Notes: generated from the sequence alone by a model not told the origin. A stretch of DNA of 64,000 bases from Sepiola atlantica (GCA_963556195.1 OY744523.1:77449445-77513444), one strand, 5' to 3'. Shown: positions 1 to 11,243, counted from the stretch's first letter. Numbers and translations: made by a program.

Positions 1-3000
1 TATTTGTGATATTGTTTATTTGGCATATTGTTTTTTGACAAATTGTTTACTTTGGCATGTTGTTTATTTGGCATATTGTTTACTTTGGCATATTGTTTAT
101 TTGGCATATTGTTTACTTTGGCATATTGTTTATTTGGCATATTATTTTTTTGGCATATTGTTTATTTGGCATATTGTTTATTTGGCATATTCTTTAGTTT
201 GGAATATTGTTTATTTGGCATATAGTTTATTTGGCATATTCTTTATTTTGGCATATTCTTTATTTGGCATATTATTTTATTTGGTATGTTGTTTACTTTG
301 CATATTGTTTATTTGGCATGTTGTTTTTTTTGGCATATTGTTTATTTAGTATATTCTTTACTTTGGCATATTGTTTATCAAGCATATTCTTTACTTTGGC
401 ATGCTGTTTATTTGGCATATTCTTTATTTTAGAATGTTGTTTATTTGGCATATTCTTTACTTTGGTATATTGTTAATTTGGCATATTCTTTTACTTTAGC
501 ATATTGTTTATTTGGCATTTGTTTTTCGGCATGTTGTTTACTTTGGCATATTGTTTATTTAGCATGTTCTTTACTTTGGCATGTTGTTTGTTTGGCATGT
601 TATTAACTTTGGCATGTTGTTTATTGGCGTGTTGTTTATTTGGCATATTGTTTATTTGGCATATTCTTTACATTTACATATTGTTTATTTGGCATATGTT
701 TATTGGCATGTTGTTTATTTGGCATATTGTTTATTTGACATATTCTTTACATTGGCATATTGTTTTTTTGGCATGTTGTTTATTGGGCATGTTGTTTACT
801 TTGGCATGTTGTTCATTTGGCATATTGTTTTTTGGGCATATTCTGTACCTTGGTATCTCGCTTATTTGGCATATTCTTTACTTTGGCATATTTTTTATTT
901 GGCATGTTGTTTATTTCGCATGTTGTTTATTTAGTCTATTGTTTATTTGGTATGTTTTTTACTTTGTCATTTTGTTTATTTAGCATGTTGTTTATTTGGC
1001 ATCGTCTTTACTTTGGCATGTTGTTTATTTGACATATTGTTTATTTGGCATATTGTTTACTTCGGCATATTGTTTATTTGACATGTTGTTTATTTGGCAT
1101 GTTGTTTACTTCGGCATGTTGTTTATTTGGCATATTGGTTTTGGGCATATTCTTTACTTGGCATGTTGTTTATTTGTCACGTTGTTTATTTGGCATATTG
1201 TTAACATTGGAACATATTGTTTATTTTGCATTTTCTTTACCATTACATAATGTTTATTTGGCATGATGTTTACTTTAAAATATTTTTTACTTTGGCATAT
1301 TGTCTATTTGGCATATTGCTTATTTGGCATAGTGTTTACTTTGGCATATTGTTTATTTGGCATGTTCTTTACCTTGACATAATGTTGATTTAGCATGATG
1401 TTTACTTTTACATATTTTTTACTTTGGCATATTGTCTATTTGGCATATTGTTTATTTGGCATATTTTTTACTTTGGCATGTTGTTTATTCGGCATATTCT
1501 TTATTTGGCATGTTGTTTATTGAGCACATTGTTTATTTGGAATATTGTTTATTTGGCATGTTTTTTTACTTTGGCATATTGTTTATTTGGCATGATTTTA
1601 CTTTGGCATATTGTTTATTTTGCATATTGTTTACTTTAGCATATTGTTTATTTGGCATGTTGTTTATTTGGCATATTGTTTATTTAGCATATTCTTTACA
1701 TTTGCATATTGTTTATTTGGCATGTTCTTTATTTTGCATGTTGTTTAGTTTGGCATATTGTTTATTTGGCATATTGTTTTTTTGGCATATTCTTTACTTT
1801 GGCATATTGCTTATTTGGCCGGTTGTTTATTTGGCATATTTTTTTACGTTAGCATGTTGTTTTTTGGCTTATCGTTTATTTTGCATATTGTTTATTTGGC
1901 ATCTTGTTTATTTGGCATATTCTTTACTTTGGCATATTGTTGATTTGGCATCTTGTTTATTTTGCATGTTGTGTATTTGGCATGTTCTTTTCTTTGGCAT
2001 ATTGCTTATTTGGCATGTTGTTTAATTTGGCCTATTGTTTATTTGGTATGTTGTTTATTTGGCATGTTGTTTATTTGGTATATTCGTTACATTGGCATAT
2101 TGTTTATTTGACATGTTGTTTATTTGGCATGTTGTTTACTTTGGCATATTGTTTATTTGGCATATTGTTTTGGGACATATTCTTTACTTTGGCATATTGC
2201 TTATTTTGCATATTATTTACTTTTGCATATTGTTTATTTTCATATTGTTTATTTCGCATATTGTATATTTGGCATGTTGTTTATTTGGCATATTGTTTCG
2301 TTGGCATCTTGTTAATTTGGGATATTCTTTACTTTGGCATATTGTTTATTTTGCATATTGTTTATTGGGCTTATTTTTTACTTTGGCATCTTGTTTATTT
2401 GGCATATTCTTTACTTTGGTATATTGTTTATTTGGCATGTTGTTTATTTGGCATATTGTGTATTTGGTATGTTGTTTATTTAGCATGTTGTTTATTTGGC
2501 ATGTTCTTTACTTCGGCATGTTTTTTATTTGGAATATTGTTACTTTGGCGTGTTGTTTATTAGGCATGTCGTTTATTTGGCATGTTGTTTATTTGGCATA
2601 CTCGTTACATTGGACTATTGTTTATTTGGTATGTAGTTTATTTGACATGTTGTTTACTTAGACATATAGTTTATTTGGCATATTGTTTTTGGGCATATTC
2701 TTTACGTTGGCATATTGCTTATTTGGCATATTCTTTATTTTGGCATATTGTTTATTTGGCATGTTGTTTATTTCGCATATTGTTTATTTGGTATGTTGGT
2801 TATTTGGCATGTTGTTTATCTGGCATGTTGTTGATCTGGCATGTTGTTTACTTTGGCATATTGTTAATTTGGCATATTCTTTACTTTGGCATATTGTTTA
2901 TTTGGCATAATATTTCGTTTGGCATATTGTTTATTTGGAATGTTGTTTATTTGGCATATTCTTTACATTGGCATGTTGTTGATTTGGCATATTGTTTTTT

Positions 3001-4712
3001 GGCCATATTTTTTACTTTGGCATATTGGTTATTTTGCATATTCTTTACTTTGGCATATTGTTTATTTGGCATGTTGTTTATTTGGCATATTGTTTATTTG
3101 GCATGTTTTTTTCTTTGGCATATTGCGTATTTGGCATGTTGTTTAATTTGGCCTATTGTTTATTTGGTATGTTATTTATTTGGCATGTTGTTTATTTGGT
3201 ATATTCGTTACATTGGCATATTGTTTATTTGACATGTTGTTTATTTGGCATGTTGTTTACTTTGGCATCTTGTTTATTTGGCATATTGTTTTAGGACATA
3301 TTCTTTACTTTTACATATTGCTTATTTTGCATATTATTTACTTTTGCATATTGTTTATTTCCATATTGTTTATTTCGCATATTGTTAATTTGGCATGTTG
3401 TTTATTTGGCATATTGTTTATTTTGGTATATTCTTTACTTTGGCATGTTGTTTATTTAGCATATTCTTTACTTTGGCATATTGTTTATTTGGCATCTTGT
3501 TTATTTTGAATATTCTTTACTTTCGCATATTGTTTATTTGGCATGTCGTTTATTTGGCATGTTGTTTATTTGGCATGTTGTTTATTTGGCATGTTGTTTA
3601 TCTGGCATGTTGTTTATTTTGCATATTTTTAACTTTAGCATATTGTTTATTTAGCATATTGTTTATTTGGCATATTGTTTACTTTGGCATATTGTTTATT
3701 GGGCATATTGTTTTTTTGGCATATTGTTTACTATGGCATGTTGTTTATTTGGCATATTCTTTACTTTGGCATGTTGTATATTTGGCATATTGTTTACTTT
3801 GGCATATTGTTTATTTCGCATGTTGTTTATTTGGCATTTTGTTTATTTGGCATGTTGGTAACTTTGGCATATTGTTTATTTGGCATGTTGTTTTTTGGGC
3901 ATGTTGTTTACTTTGGCATATTGTTTGTTTGGCATATTCTTTACTTTGGCATATTGTTTTTTTGGCATGATATTTAGTTTTACATATTGTTTAATTTGAC
4001 ATATAGTTTTTTGGCATATGGTGTATTTTGCATAATGTTTACTTTAGCATTTGTTTATTTGGCATGTTGTTTATTTTGCATATTCTTTACTTTGGCATTT
4101 GTTTATTTGGCATAGTATTTATTAGGCATATTGTTTATTTGGCATCTTGTTTTCTTTGGCATATTGTTTATTTGGCATCTTGTTTTCTTTGGTATATTGT
4201 TTATTTGGCCTATTCTTTACTTTGGCATATTGTTTATTTGGCATATTGTTTATTTGGCATTTTCTTTACTTGTGCATGTTGTTTATTTGGCATATTGTTG
4301 GTTTGGCATATTCTTTATTTGGCATATTCTTTATTTGGCATATTCTTTACTTTGGCATATTGTTTATGTAGCATATTGAATATTTTGCATATTGTTTACT
4401 TTGGCATATTGTTTATTTGGCATATTCTTTACTTTGGCGTATCGTTTATTTGGCATGTTGTTGATTTGGCATATTGTTTTATTTGGCATGTTGTTTACTT
4501 TGGCATGTTGTTTATTTGGCATTTTGTTTATTTGGCATATTGTTTTCTTTGACATATTGTTTTTTTAGCATATTCTTTACTTTGGTATATTGTTTATTTG
4601 GCATGTTGTTTACTATGGCATATTGTTCATTTGGCATATTGTTTACTATGACATATTGTTTATTTGGCATGTTTGTGATTTGGCATAATGTTTATCTTGT
4701 CATATTGTTTAC
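1..4712. repeat. 16/17-bp satellite array
   Basis: About 4.7 kb of continuous tandem repeat, already under way at the left window edge. Two unit types alternate: a 16-mer read as TTGGCATATTGTTTAT and a 17-mer with TTCTTTAC in its second half. The plus strand is T-rich and nearly free of stop codons. Because 16 is not a multiple of 3, all plus frames stay open for long stretches and give artefactual 60-220 residue peptides with a 16-residue period (words such as WHIVYLAY and CLFGM). These are not genes. The array ends near 4.71 kb in ordinary AT-rich DNA. A higher-order duplication is described in the findings. Confidence 0.95.
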
Positions 4713-4925
4713 ATTGAAGAGAAAATATTTATCCTTGTGTTTTTTTTAAATGGATAAAAATAGTCGATAAATTTTCACTAATATATTTTTACTTTAATAA
4801 GAAATTTTTATTTTATATTTATGTTTTATTTATTTATTTTAGACAATCGAACTATTTTAGATCTATGTGGAGGGCTAAAATATGTTTATTTTGAACTAAG
4901 GTGAATAGGTTAAAATGTCAAAATA

Positions 4926-5010
4926 TTTACATTTGATCAGTGGTCATGTGGATAAGCGTTCGTCTTCAGTTCCAATGTTTTATGCCATCTTTCAGGGTTC
5001 TAATCTCACA
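4926..5010 (+). repeat. tRNA-like Pol III head (SINE fragment)
   Basis: An A-box-like stretch near 4941 (TGGTCATGTGG) is followed about 55 nt later by a B-box-like stretch at 4996-5006 (GGTTCTAATCT), close to the consensus GGTTCGANTCC. Spacing and order fit a degenerate tRNA-derived promoter of the Ser/Leu-like type. No cloverleaf can be closed convincingly and the body downstream is unremarkable. I read it as the 5' head of a decayed SINE or a tRNA relic, not a working tRNA gene. Confidence 0.4.
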
Positions 5011-5029
5011 CTAAACGATTGTTGATTTT

Positions 5030-6140
5030 TTGTTGATTTTGTTTTTCTATAGCATTCCAGTTATTTCCTAGTCGATATCGATCATCATCATAAACCTGAA
5101 TAATTTTTTTATTAAAAAAAAATGATGAAAAATAATAAATAGATTTTCTTGGCTATAAAAGTCAAGAAAAATGAGAAAGCCGGCATAAACGGACATTTCA
5201 ACTAGTATTTTTTAATTATCACATTTATTAAATAAAAGTCTACTTTAAACATTAGCAGGCATTCTACATATAAATAAAATACTCTTAAACAACTGAAATT
5301 TTTTTTAGGGTTTACCATAAAATTAGAAGTTGTTTGTTTTGCTAAAATACTAGCATTTCATGGGTTGCAGTGAAGTCATTTTAGGTTGTAATTTTTATTT
5401 GTTTGCACATTTTTAAACAAGGTAGACAACTACTATTATATTCTTCAATTTAAAATGGTTTTATTTTTAGGTTCTTATTTAAAGATGGAGGCTGGATTAA
5501 TTATTTTTAAAATAAAGTCTAGTTAAGTACATTATCATATTGCCAATAACACTGTAAAATAACAAAAAATAAAAATTGGTTAGTCAGAAGCAATGTTTGA
5601 TTTGTCAGCTTGAATGGTATTTGGGTCTCACTTTGAAAATCCGGCAAGATAACTTTATATATTAGAGCTAATAATTTGTTTTTAATTGTCTCTTATTACA
5701 TGGATTTGAGTATTCACCATACAATGCACATTCACCTTACAATGCATATTTCTTTATTAAAACCAACATTAATTAATATTTTAAGACGATTAATTTCAAT
5801 AACTATAAAAAAATGCTGCTATTCATTTTCTCGACACCAACATCTGCAATACATAGTGCTGTCACACTTACTCACAAAAGTTTACATTATTGAGATTGTT
5901 TTTCAAAATTTCTCTTAAGCATTAAAAACATTTATAAAAGTATATTTATGCATTTATGGTGGAAGGGGACAGTTTGTCACATCTTCTAAAATGCACCTCG
6001 GCTGGTGCTCATCAAAAATCATGCCTTTATGGTTTATAGTTTCGAGAGTTTTTTGTACACATTTCTTTTGATTAATATATATTGAACTCCGGTCACATAT
6101 TTTTGCTAGGCTGAGAGGATGTCATGATGAACGAACTACA
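5030..6140. other. AT-rich noncoding DNA
   Basis: No coding signal, recognisable repeat or RNA gene is visible. The longest plus ORF here (5676-5918, 80 residues) has no recognisable motif and the base composition of its surroundings. Confidence 0.6.
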
Positions 6141-6149
6141 TACACTGAC

Positions 6150-6500
6150 CCTCAAAGGAGGAGGTAATGCTTGATAGGATATTACCATTACACTATACAA
6201 TACCCGCTTCAACATAGAGGAGGAATAACATGGGAAGATCTTCCCCATAAAAGGAGAAAGAACAACAGAAAAGATACTATCCTAACCCCCCCCCCCGTTC
6301 CCCAAGAAAGGTAGTATCTAGGAAGATGATCTCATGGCAACAGAACACATACTACATTAACTCTCCTTCAAAAGATAATATAATATCTGGGAGGATGACC
6401 CCACCACCTTAAAAATGGAGGAGATAATTACTGGGAGTACAGTCTTATTACAACAGAACCGATACTACATTGCCCATTTCATTAAAAGATAATACAATAA
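6150..6500. repeat. Degenerate tandem repeat, about 100-130 bp
   Basis: Phrases such as 'aggatgat/ac', 'caacagaac...atactacatt' and 'aaaagataatac' recur at roughly 6320-6390 and 6440-6490, with a weaker version upstream, interrupted by a poly-C run near 6285-6297. The copies are diverged, so period and copy number (about two to three) are approximate. Confidence 0.45.
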
Positions 6501-6588
6501 TAAATTACATCAGCTTTTTTAAAATTCATTTAAAAATGCCAAGCCAGTTTATTAAAAAATTCCAAGACAGTTTATTATAGTTCATTGG

Positions 6589-6640
6589 CCTATTGGCTAC
6601 GATCAAAGTGTAGTATCTGTTCTCAGTATTCTAGAGACAT
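6589..6640 (+). ncRNA. U2 snRNA 5'-region-like fragment
   Basis: The stretch from 6589 matches the 5' part of metazoan U2 snRNA almost base for base over about 38 nt: a version of GGCCTTTTGGCTAAGATCAA, then AGTGTAGTATCTGTTCT, which includes the GUAGUA branch-site-recognition region. Similarity fades after about 6626 and an A-run starts near 6650. Sm site and stem-loops III/IV are absent, so it is not a functional U2 gene. It is either a truncated U2 retropseudogene or the head of the U2-headed SINE family seen at 25.5-26.9, 53.27 and 57.14 kb. Confidence 0.7.
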
Positions 6641-6659
6641 TAGACGTTAATTTAAAAAA

Positions 6660-8085
6660 AAAAACAATAACAAAATAATAATACGACGTCGTAGAAGAAA
6701 GGGGAGAGGGAGAGAGTGGAAGGGACAGACAAAATAAAATTATAGGGTGTCGTAAATGAAGGAAAAGAGAGAGTGGAAGCGGGCAGACACATTAGCCAGC
6801 CAGAGAGAGATAGAGACAACCAATCAGTAGCAAGCTAGCCAAGCTGATATGCCGAATCAGTAAAGGTAAAAAATCTCACAAGCGATCTTACGATTATTTT
6901 TTTTTATATCATCCACTTATTTATTAAATCATTTTAATTAATTACTATTAATATTGACGAAACTATTGCACATATATAGATAAGAACGTAGAAAGAAATA
7001 ACATCAAATATTAATTAACAAATAGATATGCCACTTAGACTATCTAATAACTGTTCTTCGATCCTTCGTCTCTAGTATATATATAGAGAGTATTGCAAAT
7101 TACTATTTGTATTATTGATTTAAATAGCACTACCCGTTTTGATTCTAATATAAGAGTGATGAATGACAACACTTTTGAAGTTATTCATTTTGGTAGTAAT
7201 TAATATATTTCAAGATTATAAAATAGATTATGAAACCCATTAATTTTATATCATTAAAATCCAGTAGTTGTAACCGAAAATGTCTCTGCCACACTTTTGG
7301 CCGCTTTGAGATGTTGACAACTGTATATTCTTTAGCCTGGAGTTACTGTAGTCTCAAAGGTTAAGTCAAGAGTTAATATGAGGTTTGTCTAATTAATAAT
7401 AATTATACAAATCTTAATCATGAGGGTGATAAGACTGTTTCTTTGAATGATAATGATGAAGATTATCATCATTTGGGGGTTTAACTTCTACTGTTTCTAC
7501 AACTCTGGGAATGATGCAGACATTCACATCTGCTATATTCTCTCTCTCTCTTCTCTCTCTGTTCCTCTATTTGCTAGTGGCATAAATGAAATGAAACTGG
7601 GTAAAAAGAAAATAGATCAACAGACTTTTTTTTAAGTAAACAACTGAAATATTGCCATCTGGATTTACACAGAAAAGAAAGCCTCAAGATTCTTTTCAGA
7701 AAGAGGGAAAAATGGAGAAAAATTAAGATTAAAGAAGAGCAAAAACACAAACAATTGGAATCAGTTACAAATTGCAATTCAGTAGGAATCAGGAAAAATG
7801 TGAAAAATTGAACTGAAAAAAAATCAAATATTACACCATCTGTTTAAATAGAAAACATGGATAAACATTTTTGGATGTGTAGACGTATATGAATCTATGT
7901 CATGGAAGATGTTTACCAGTATTAAAATATGTATCCATTATGTGTTACATATACTTACATGTGTATATTTGTACATTTATAGACACATGTACTTCTCCCT
8001 CTCTAAATGGTATATTATGCAAATATATGTCCATAAATGAATGTGTATAGGCGACTTAGTTATGCCACTTCAATAAGTTATCTTT
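6660..8085. other. Noncoding AT-rich DNA with a purine-rich duplicated patch
   Basis: At 6690-6800 a GA-rich phrase (gagagagtggaag, then a g/c-rich cagac) occurs twice about 60 nt apart after similar 'gtcgta' words, which looks like a small tandem duplication. A short TC-rich tract lies near 7540-7560. Nothing else is recognised. ORFs at 7447-7635 and 7574-7777 lack any family signature. Confidence 0.5.
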
Positions 8086-8089
8086 ATTT

Positions 8090-8585
8090 ATGTATACCAC
8101 TCTAGAAAGTAGCTTACTCCTGGGGCAATCCTCTACTTATATAAGACGAAGTACTGCTGCCATATTCGAAGAGGTGCCATTCAGAGCACTCTTTCTTGCC
8201 GTGACAGTACAAAATGGACTTAGAAAGCTATACCGAGATAATCTCTTCTATTCCATACATCCCCTTTATTACAGAAGAGACGTTGCTAGTCTCTTTCTAC
8301 TCTATCTTTATTTCCTTGGAAGGTGCTCGACTGAGCTCCAATCTCTGGTTCCTCCTTGTAAGATATTCACACACTTTCCGTTCTTGCTCCGTGTGCCTAG
8401 AGTCACCCAGAATTTGCATGAACAGAGCTTTTTTGTAAAAGCTTTTTTGTAAGAGCTTTTTTGTAAAAGCTTTTTTGTAAGAGCTTTTTTGTAAAAGCTT
8501 CCCATCTGTGGAACACATTTCCGCGATACAGCTTCCCTGCAGACTGCAACATGGTCGTCTTCAAATCCAATGTCGACAAATAATA
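8090..8585 (+). pseudogene. Jockey-type LINE, C-terminal end of reverse transcriptase ORF (decayed)
   Basis: The plus-strand translation shows the usual C-terminal landmarks of Jockey-type LINE ORF2 proteins: RRDVASL then a Y-Y-F-G-R-C-S-like stretch (about 8272-8325), a pro-rich LVPP, then LWNTFPRYSFPADCNM (about 8507-8554) and a final FKSNVDK before tandem stops. The catalytic RT core is missing, so the copy is 5'-truncated, and frame changes are needed between the parts. Five copies of a 14-bp unit (8425-8494) expand the region just before the LWN motif and break the frame. Family knowledge: this segment lies downstream of the RT thumb. Certainty is good for the LINE origin, low for the exact family. 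Confidence 0.7.
8425..8500 (+). repeat. 14-bp tandem repeat (5 copies) inside LINE tail
   Basis: The unit AGCTTTTTTGTAA plus alternating A/G gives a 28-bp two-unit superperiod. It sits between the conserved parts of a LINE C-terminus and its 14-bp period shifts the reading frame. Confidence 0.85.
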
Positions 8586-9009
8586 GTCATAAACTGCTTT
8601 ATAAATAATCAAACTTAGTTCATAGCACTTCATCTTTCGGCTGTCAATTATTTCATCTCATTAACCCTTATCCTCCAATGGCTCTTGGTCTTTGTAATTG
8701 GTGACAGAACAATAAAAAACAATGATTATATGTAAAATAGCTTCCAACACTGATTATAGGTGGAAATGATGATTATTTTTTAAATAATCATTTTTATCAT
8801 GATGTGCATATAAATATGCAATTAGTGATACATTCAAGCGTAAGTTTATAAAATAGGCATCGCTGAAAAACGTGAATGTATAGACATCACTGAATTCTCT
8901 TATATATTTATTTGTACCATTTTATGCCAAAATAAAATGATTAAAAGAAAGCAGATCAGTGTAAAATGCTATATCTATTTATATAGAGTTAGGTATGATT
9001 ATGTATTTG

Positions 9010-9490
9010 TATGTACAGGAGTCACTCCAAATTAAGTAACCGATAATTATGAATTTTCACACTCAGTTGCTAGGTGTAAGTGGTCGTAATTTGGGATATA
9101 TTTAGATTAATTTTGTTTTATGCAAGGAGGGAAAATGGGGCAAAAGCCCTTCATGAAGATTCAGATAACTCCGATTCTTAGGAAATTTTAAATATAGATA
9201 TTAGATATCGATTAATAAATATTCCCCAAATTTTAGATTCTTTGAAGTATTTTAAAGGGTTTTGGGGCACATAGTATGGGCACAACGTCCCATCTGAAAT
9301 TTAAATATTTCAGATTTCCATTGAATTTGATCCATAGTCGTTGATCACCAATAAAGCAAAATTTCCAGAATTTCAAATTCTTCTTCAGAACCAGTAAGCT
9401 TAAAGCTTAAATTTTAGACATTTTCTAGAATTAAAATCATTGATTTTGATCAAAATTAGAATAAGGATTCTAGACATATGATTTAGTATC
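9010..9490 (+). repeat. Dispersed repeat Ra, copy 1
   Basis: About 480 bp that matches, in reverse-complement, the stretch 22150-22635. Shared landmarks include GTCACTCC near 9019, TAACCGATAATTATGAATTT, a T/C-rich 'gatt...attccccaaatttcag/agattctttgaagtatttta' core at about 9218-9255, and 'aataaggattctagacat' at the end. No ORF is retained. I do not recognise the family. It could be an old DNA-transposon derivative or a LINE/SINE body. Confidence 0.7.
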
Positions 9491-9618
9491 ACTATATCTT
9501 GATTTTATGTTCATAAGGCGACATAAAAGTGGTTAAAAACTGTTCGGGAATTAATTTTGCCCATCCTAGAATAGGTATTGTTCTTGTATATATCTTCTTT
9601 TATCACCGACTGTCCACA

Positions 9619-9619
9619 A

Positions 9620-9687
<68 letters not shown>
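9619..9687. repeat. (AT)n microsatellite
   Basis: About 34 uninterrupted AT dinucleotides. It directly follows a 27-bp phrase (9597-9623, CTTTTATCACCGACTGTCCA continuing CAACTTA) that recurs at 13072-13098. Confidence 0.95.
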
Positions 9688-9688
<1 letters not shown>

Positions 9689-9734
9689 ATATGACCATAA
9701 CAATCAGTCCGAGAGTGGCTTTGTTGCTGTCGTG

Positions 9735-9960
9735 CTGAGGTATGGTTCTGTTCAGACTAAGGGGGTCCATTCTCCCAGGCTTTACCTTCCCTCTGGGAAT
9801 GGGTTAGTTTATTCCTAATCGCCTGAGGTGGCCTTACTGGGAATGCTCATTGAGGCTACTCAGTCATTTTTGTAAGCCAAAGTGCATTTCATCTTATGCG
9901 ATGGCTTTTAAAACCCCATCTGACCTTGCATCTAACCTCCTGCAGGGGAGGTAAATAAAT
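9735..9960 (+). repeat. SINE-like repeat with shared 3' module
   Basis: A GC-richer island in AT-rich DNA ending in 'ttaaaaccccatctgacc', 'cttgcatctaacctcc' and 'aggggaggtaaata'. The same 3' module (poly-A-ish AAAACC, GACCTTG.GTCTAAC, a purine-rich GAGG, then AAGTAAATA) ends the U2-headed repeats at 53.4 and 57.3 kb and the island at 21.9-22.1 kb. The 5' part differs from those copies. No A/B boxes were found. Confidence 0.5.
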
Positions 9961-10160
9961 ATATATTGAATTTTGATTTACAAAAATTCATATTTTTTAA
10001 GATCGAAATTATTTTCAAATCATATTTCAAATGAAAAGTACACAGAATGGTATCCAAGTCGTTTACAGCTGAATATCGAGCTGTTAAAGTTTTTGCAAGT
10101 TGATAATAGATTTTTGTAGTAAATTCAGAAAGAGTTTTCTAATTGATTTAAATTTGAATG

Positions 10161-10197
<37 letters not shown>

Positions 10198-10212
10198 ATA
10201 TGACATTCTCTA

Positions 10213-10278
<66 letters not shown>
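10161..10278. repeat. (AT)n tracts
   Basis: Two near-contiguous AT runs (about 10161-10201 and 10212-10278), the second running into (ATT)n at 10277-10293 that forms the tail of the minus-strand SINE. Confidence 0.9.
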
Positions 10279-10282
<4 letters not shown>

Positions 10283-10286
10283 ATTA

Positions 10287-10466
10287 TTATTATTTCCACA
10301 GTCAGACAACGCTGCAGCTCACAACCCATGAAAGCTATAAACTGGAAGTCTTAGACTCGAGTTCTGCACTCCTTTGGACTCATCAGTAGAACATATCTGA
10401 ACTCAGGATTGAAAACCCGAGTCACTAGCATGCGAGGTGAGTACTCTGCCACTGAGCTACCTCGCC
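10287..10466 (-). repeat. tRNA-derived SINE carrying a hammerhead-like ribozyme (minus copy)
   Basis: Read on the minus strand from 10466: GGCGAGGTAGCTCAGTGGCA is a tRNA 5' part with A box TAGCTCAGTGG (10459-10449). The B box GGTTTTCAATCC lies at 10417-10406. Head pairing GGCGAGG and the AC-arm-like CTCACCTCGCATG resemble an Ala-type tRNA. About 15 nt further comes CTGATGA (10386-10380) and a hammerhead-like core, then a body ending GGGTTGTGAGCTGCAG and CTGACTGTGGAA, and an (AAT)/(AT) tail. Layout is tRNA head, ribozyme-like segment, body, simple tail. Family knowledge: cephalopods carry abundant tRNA-derived SINEs. That this is one of them is inference. Confidence 0.85.
10342..10392 (-). ncRNA. 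Hammerhead ribozyme motif, degenerate
   Basis: On the minus strand: stem I GTTCTA (10392-10387), CTGATGA (10386-10380), stem II start GTCC with AAA loop and GGA, then a damaged core (GCAGAAC instead of CGAAAC), stem III ACTCGAGT palindrome, and GTC (10356-10354) as the predicted cleavage triplet, followed by TAAGAC that can pair with GTTCTA except at one position. The extra or changed base in the GAAA element suggests this copy is inactive. Confidence 0.6.
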
Positions 10467-10640
10467 ACATACAAGAAAGTCTATTAACGTACACAGGTTT
10501 CGAATCTTGAGTTCGGATATCTTCTACTGATGAGGCCAAAGCCAAAGGAGGGCGAAACTCGAGTCTAGGACTTCCGGTTTGTGGCTTTCATGGGTTGTGG
10601 GCTGCGGTGATGTCTGATTGTGGAAGTAATTATATATATA
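10467..10640 (+). repeat. tRNA-derived SINE carrying a hammerhead ribozyme motif (plus copy)
   Basis: The plus strand repeats the minus-copy SINE in inverted orientation: B box GGTTTCGAATC at 10496-10506, TTGAGTTCGGATAT, the ribozyme segment 10522-10570, the body GGACTTCCGGTTTGTGGC and TCATGGGTTGTGGGCTG, then TGTCTGATTGTGGAAGTAAT and an AT tail. The 5' tRNA portion upstream of the B box (10467-10495) does not match a good A box, so this copy is either 5'-damaged or has been replaced there. The two SINEs meet head to head and form a 130-bp-arm inverted repeat. Confidence 0.8.
10522..10570 (+). ncRNA. Hammerhead ribozyme motif in SINE
   Basis: Stem I TTCTA (10522-10526) pairs with TAGGA (10566-10570) with one G-U. 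Core CTGATGA is at 10527-10533. Stem II is GGCC (10534-10537) against GGGC (10550-10553), three of four pairs. GAA is at 10554-10556. Stem III is the palindrome ACTC/GAGT (10557-10564). C17 is 10565, giving a GUC cleavage triplet. All invariant hammerhead core positions are present. A stem III with no loop is expected to work best as a dimer, as described for Sm-alpha SINE ribozymes of Schistosoma. Activity is inferred, not shown. Confidence 0.75.
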
Positions 10641-10666
10641 TCATCTCACATTCAAAAATCTAATAT

Positions 10667-10845
10667 ATATATAGTCTCGGAAGTTTCTCAACCATTAAAA
10701 CTATATAAAAAAAAAACAAAAAAACAACAAAAAAAAAACTTATAGTCTCAAGTCTTCCAGTGGAAAATCACTCATGTAAGTCAATTTATTTTTTACAGTT
10801 ATTATATTAGTTAGTTTCTAACACTATTTTAAGGGATCATCAGTT
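10667..10845. repeat. Dispersed repeat Rb, copy 1
   Basis: Begins 'atagtctcggaagtttctca', continues 'accattaaaactatataaaa', an A-rich stretch, 'agtggaaaatcact', 'gtaagtcaattta', and ends 'aagggatcatca'. A second copy in the same orientation is at 15105-15285. Both follow an AT tract. Family not recognised. Confidence 0.8.
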
Positions 10846-10849
10846 GTTT

Positions 10850-11243
10850 ACCATGAAAAACTGTTTCGGGAATTTTAAAACAAGACAGTATTTAACTTCA
10901 TGGCTTCCCAGCAGAGTTGATCAGACCCCACTTTCCTTAAAAGACAAAAACATAAACGTTCCTTATACTAAATCTACGTTTTGTTCCATATAAATGTTTT
11001 GCTAACTTATATTAGTTATTTAAAACATCAAAAAAAAAAAAAAAAAAAAATGTTTACCTGCGCTGTTCGTCTGTCTAATAAAATTTATCCGTTACTCACA
11101 AAAATTTTGTTGCATTTTAAAGTGTTTGGACGAATCCATGACACTATTATTTAAGTGATTAATGTATTATTTTTAGTTTTATATTATAAATATAAAAAAC
11201 ATCAACACATCAAAAAATAAAAGATAAATAAATAAATATGTAT

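Noticed and set aside
20..4749. Many overlapping plus-strand ORFs (up to 219 residues) rich in WHIVYLAY and CLFGM
   Set aside because: They follow the 16/17-bp satellite in all three frames. T-rich repeats without stop codons produce them automatically.
10671..10860. CTGATGA followed by GAAAC on the minus strand of repeat Rb (near 10850-10815), hammerhead-like at first sight
   Set aside because: The intervening bases cannot form stem II and no stem I closes. The second Rb copy lacks the CTGATGA.
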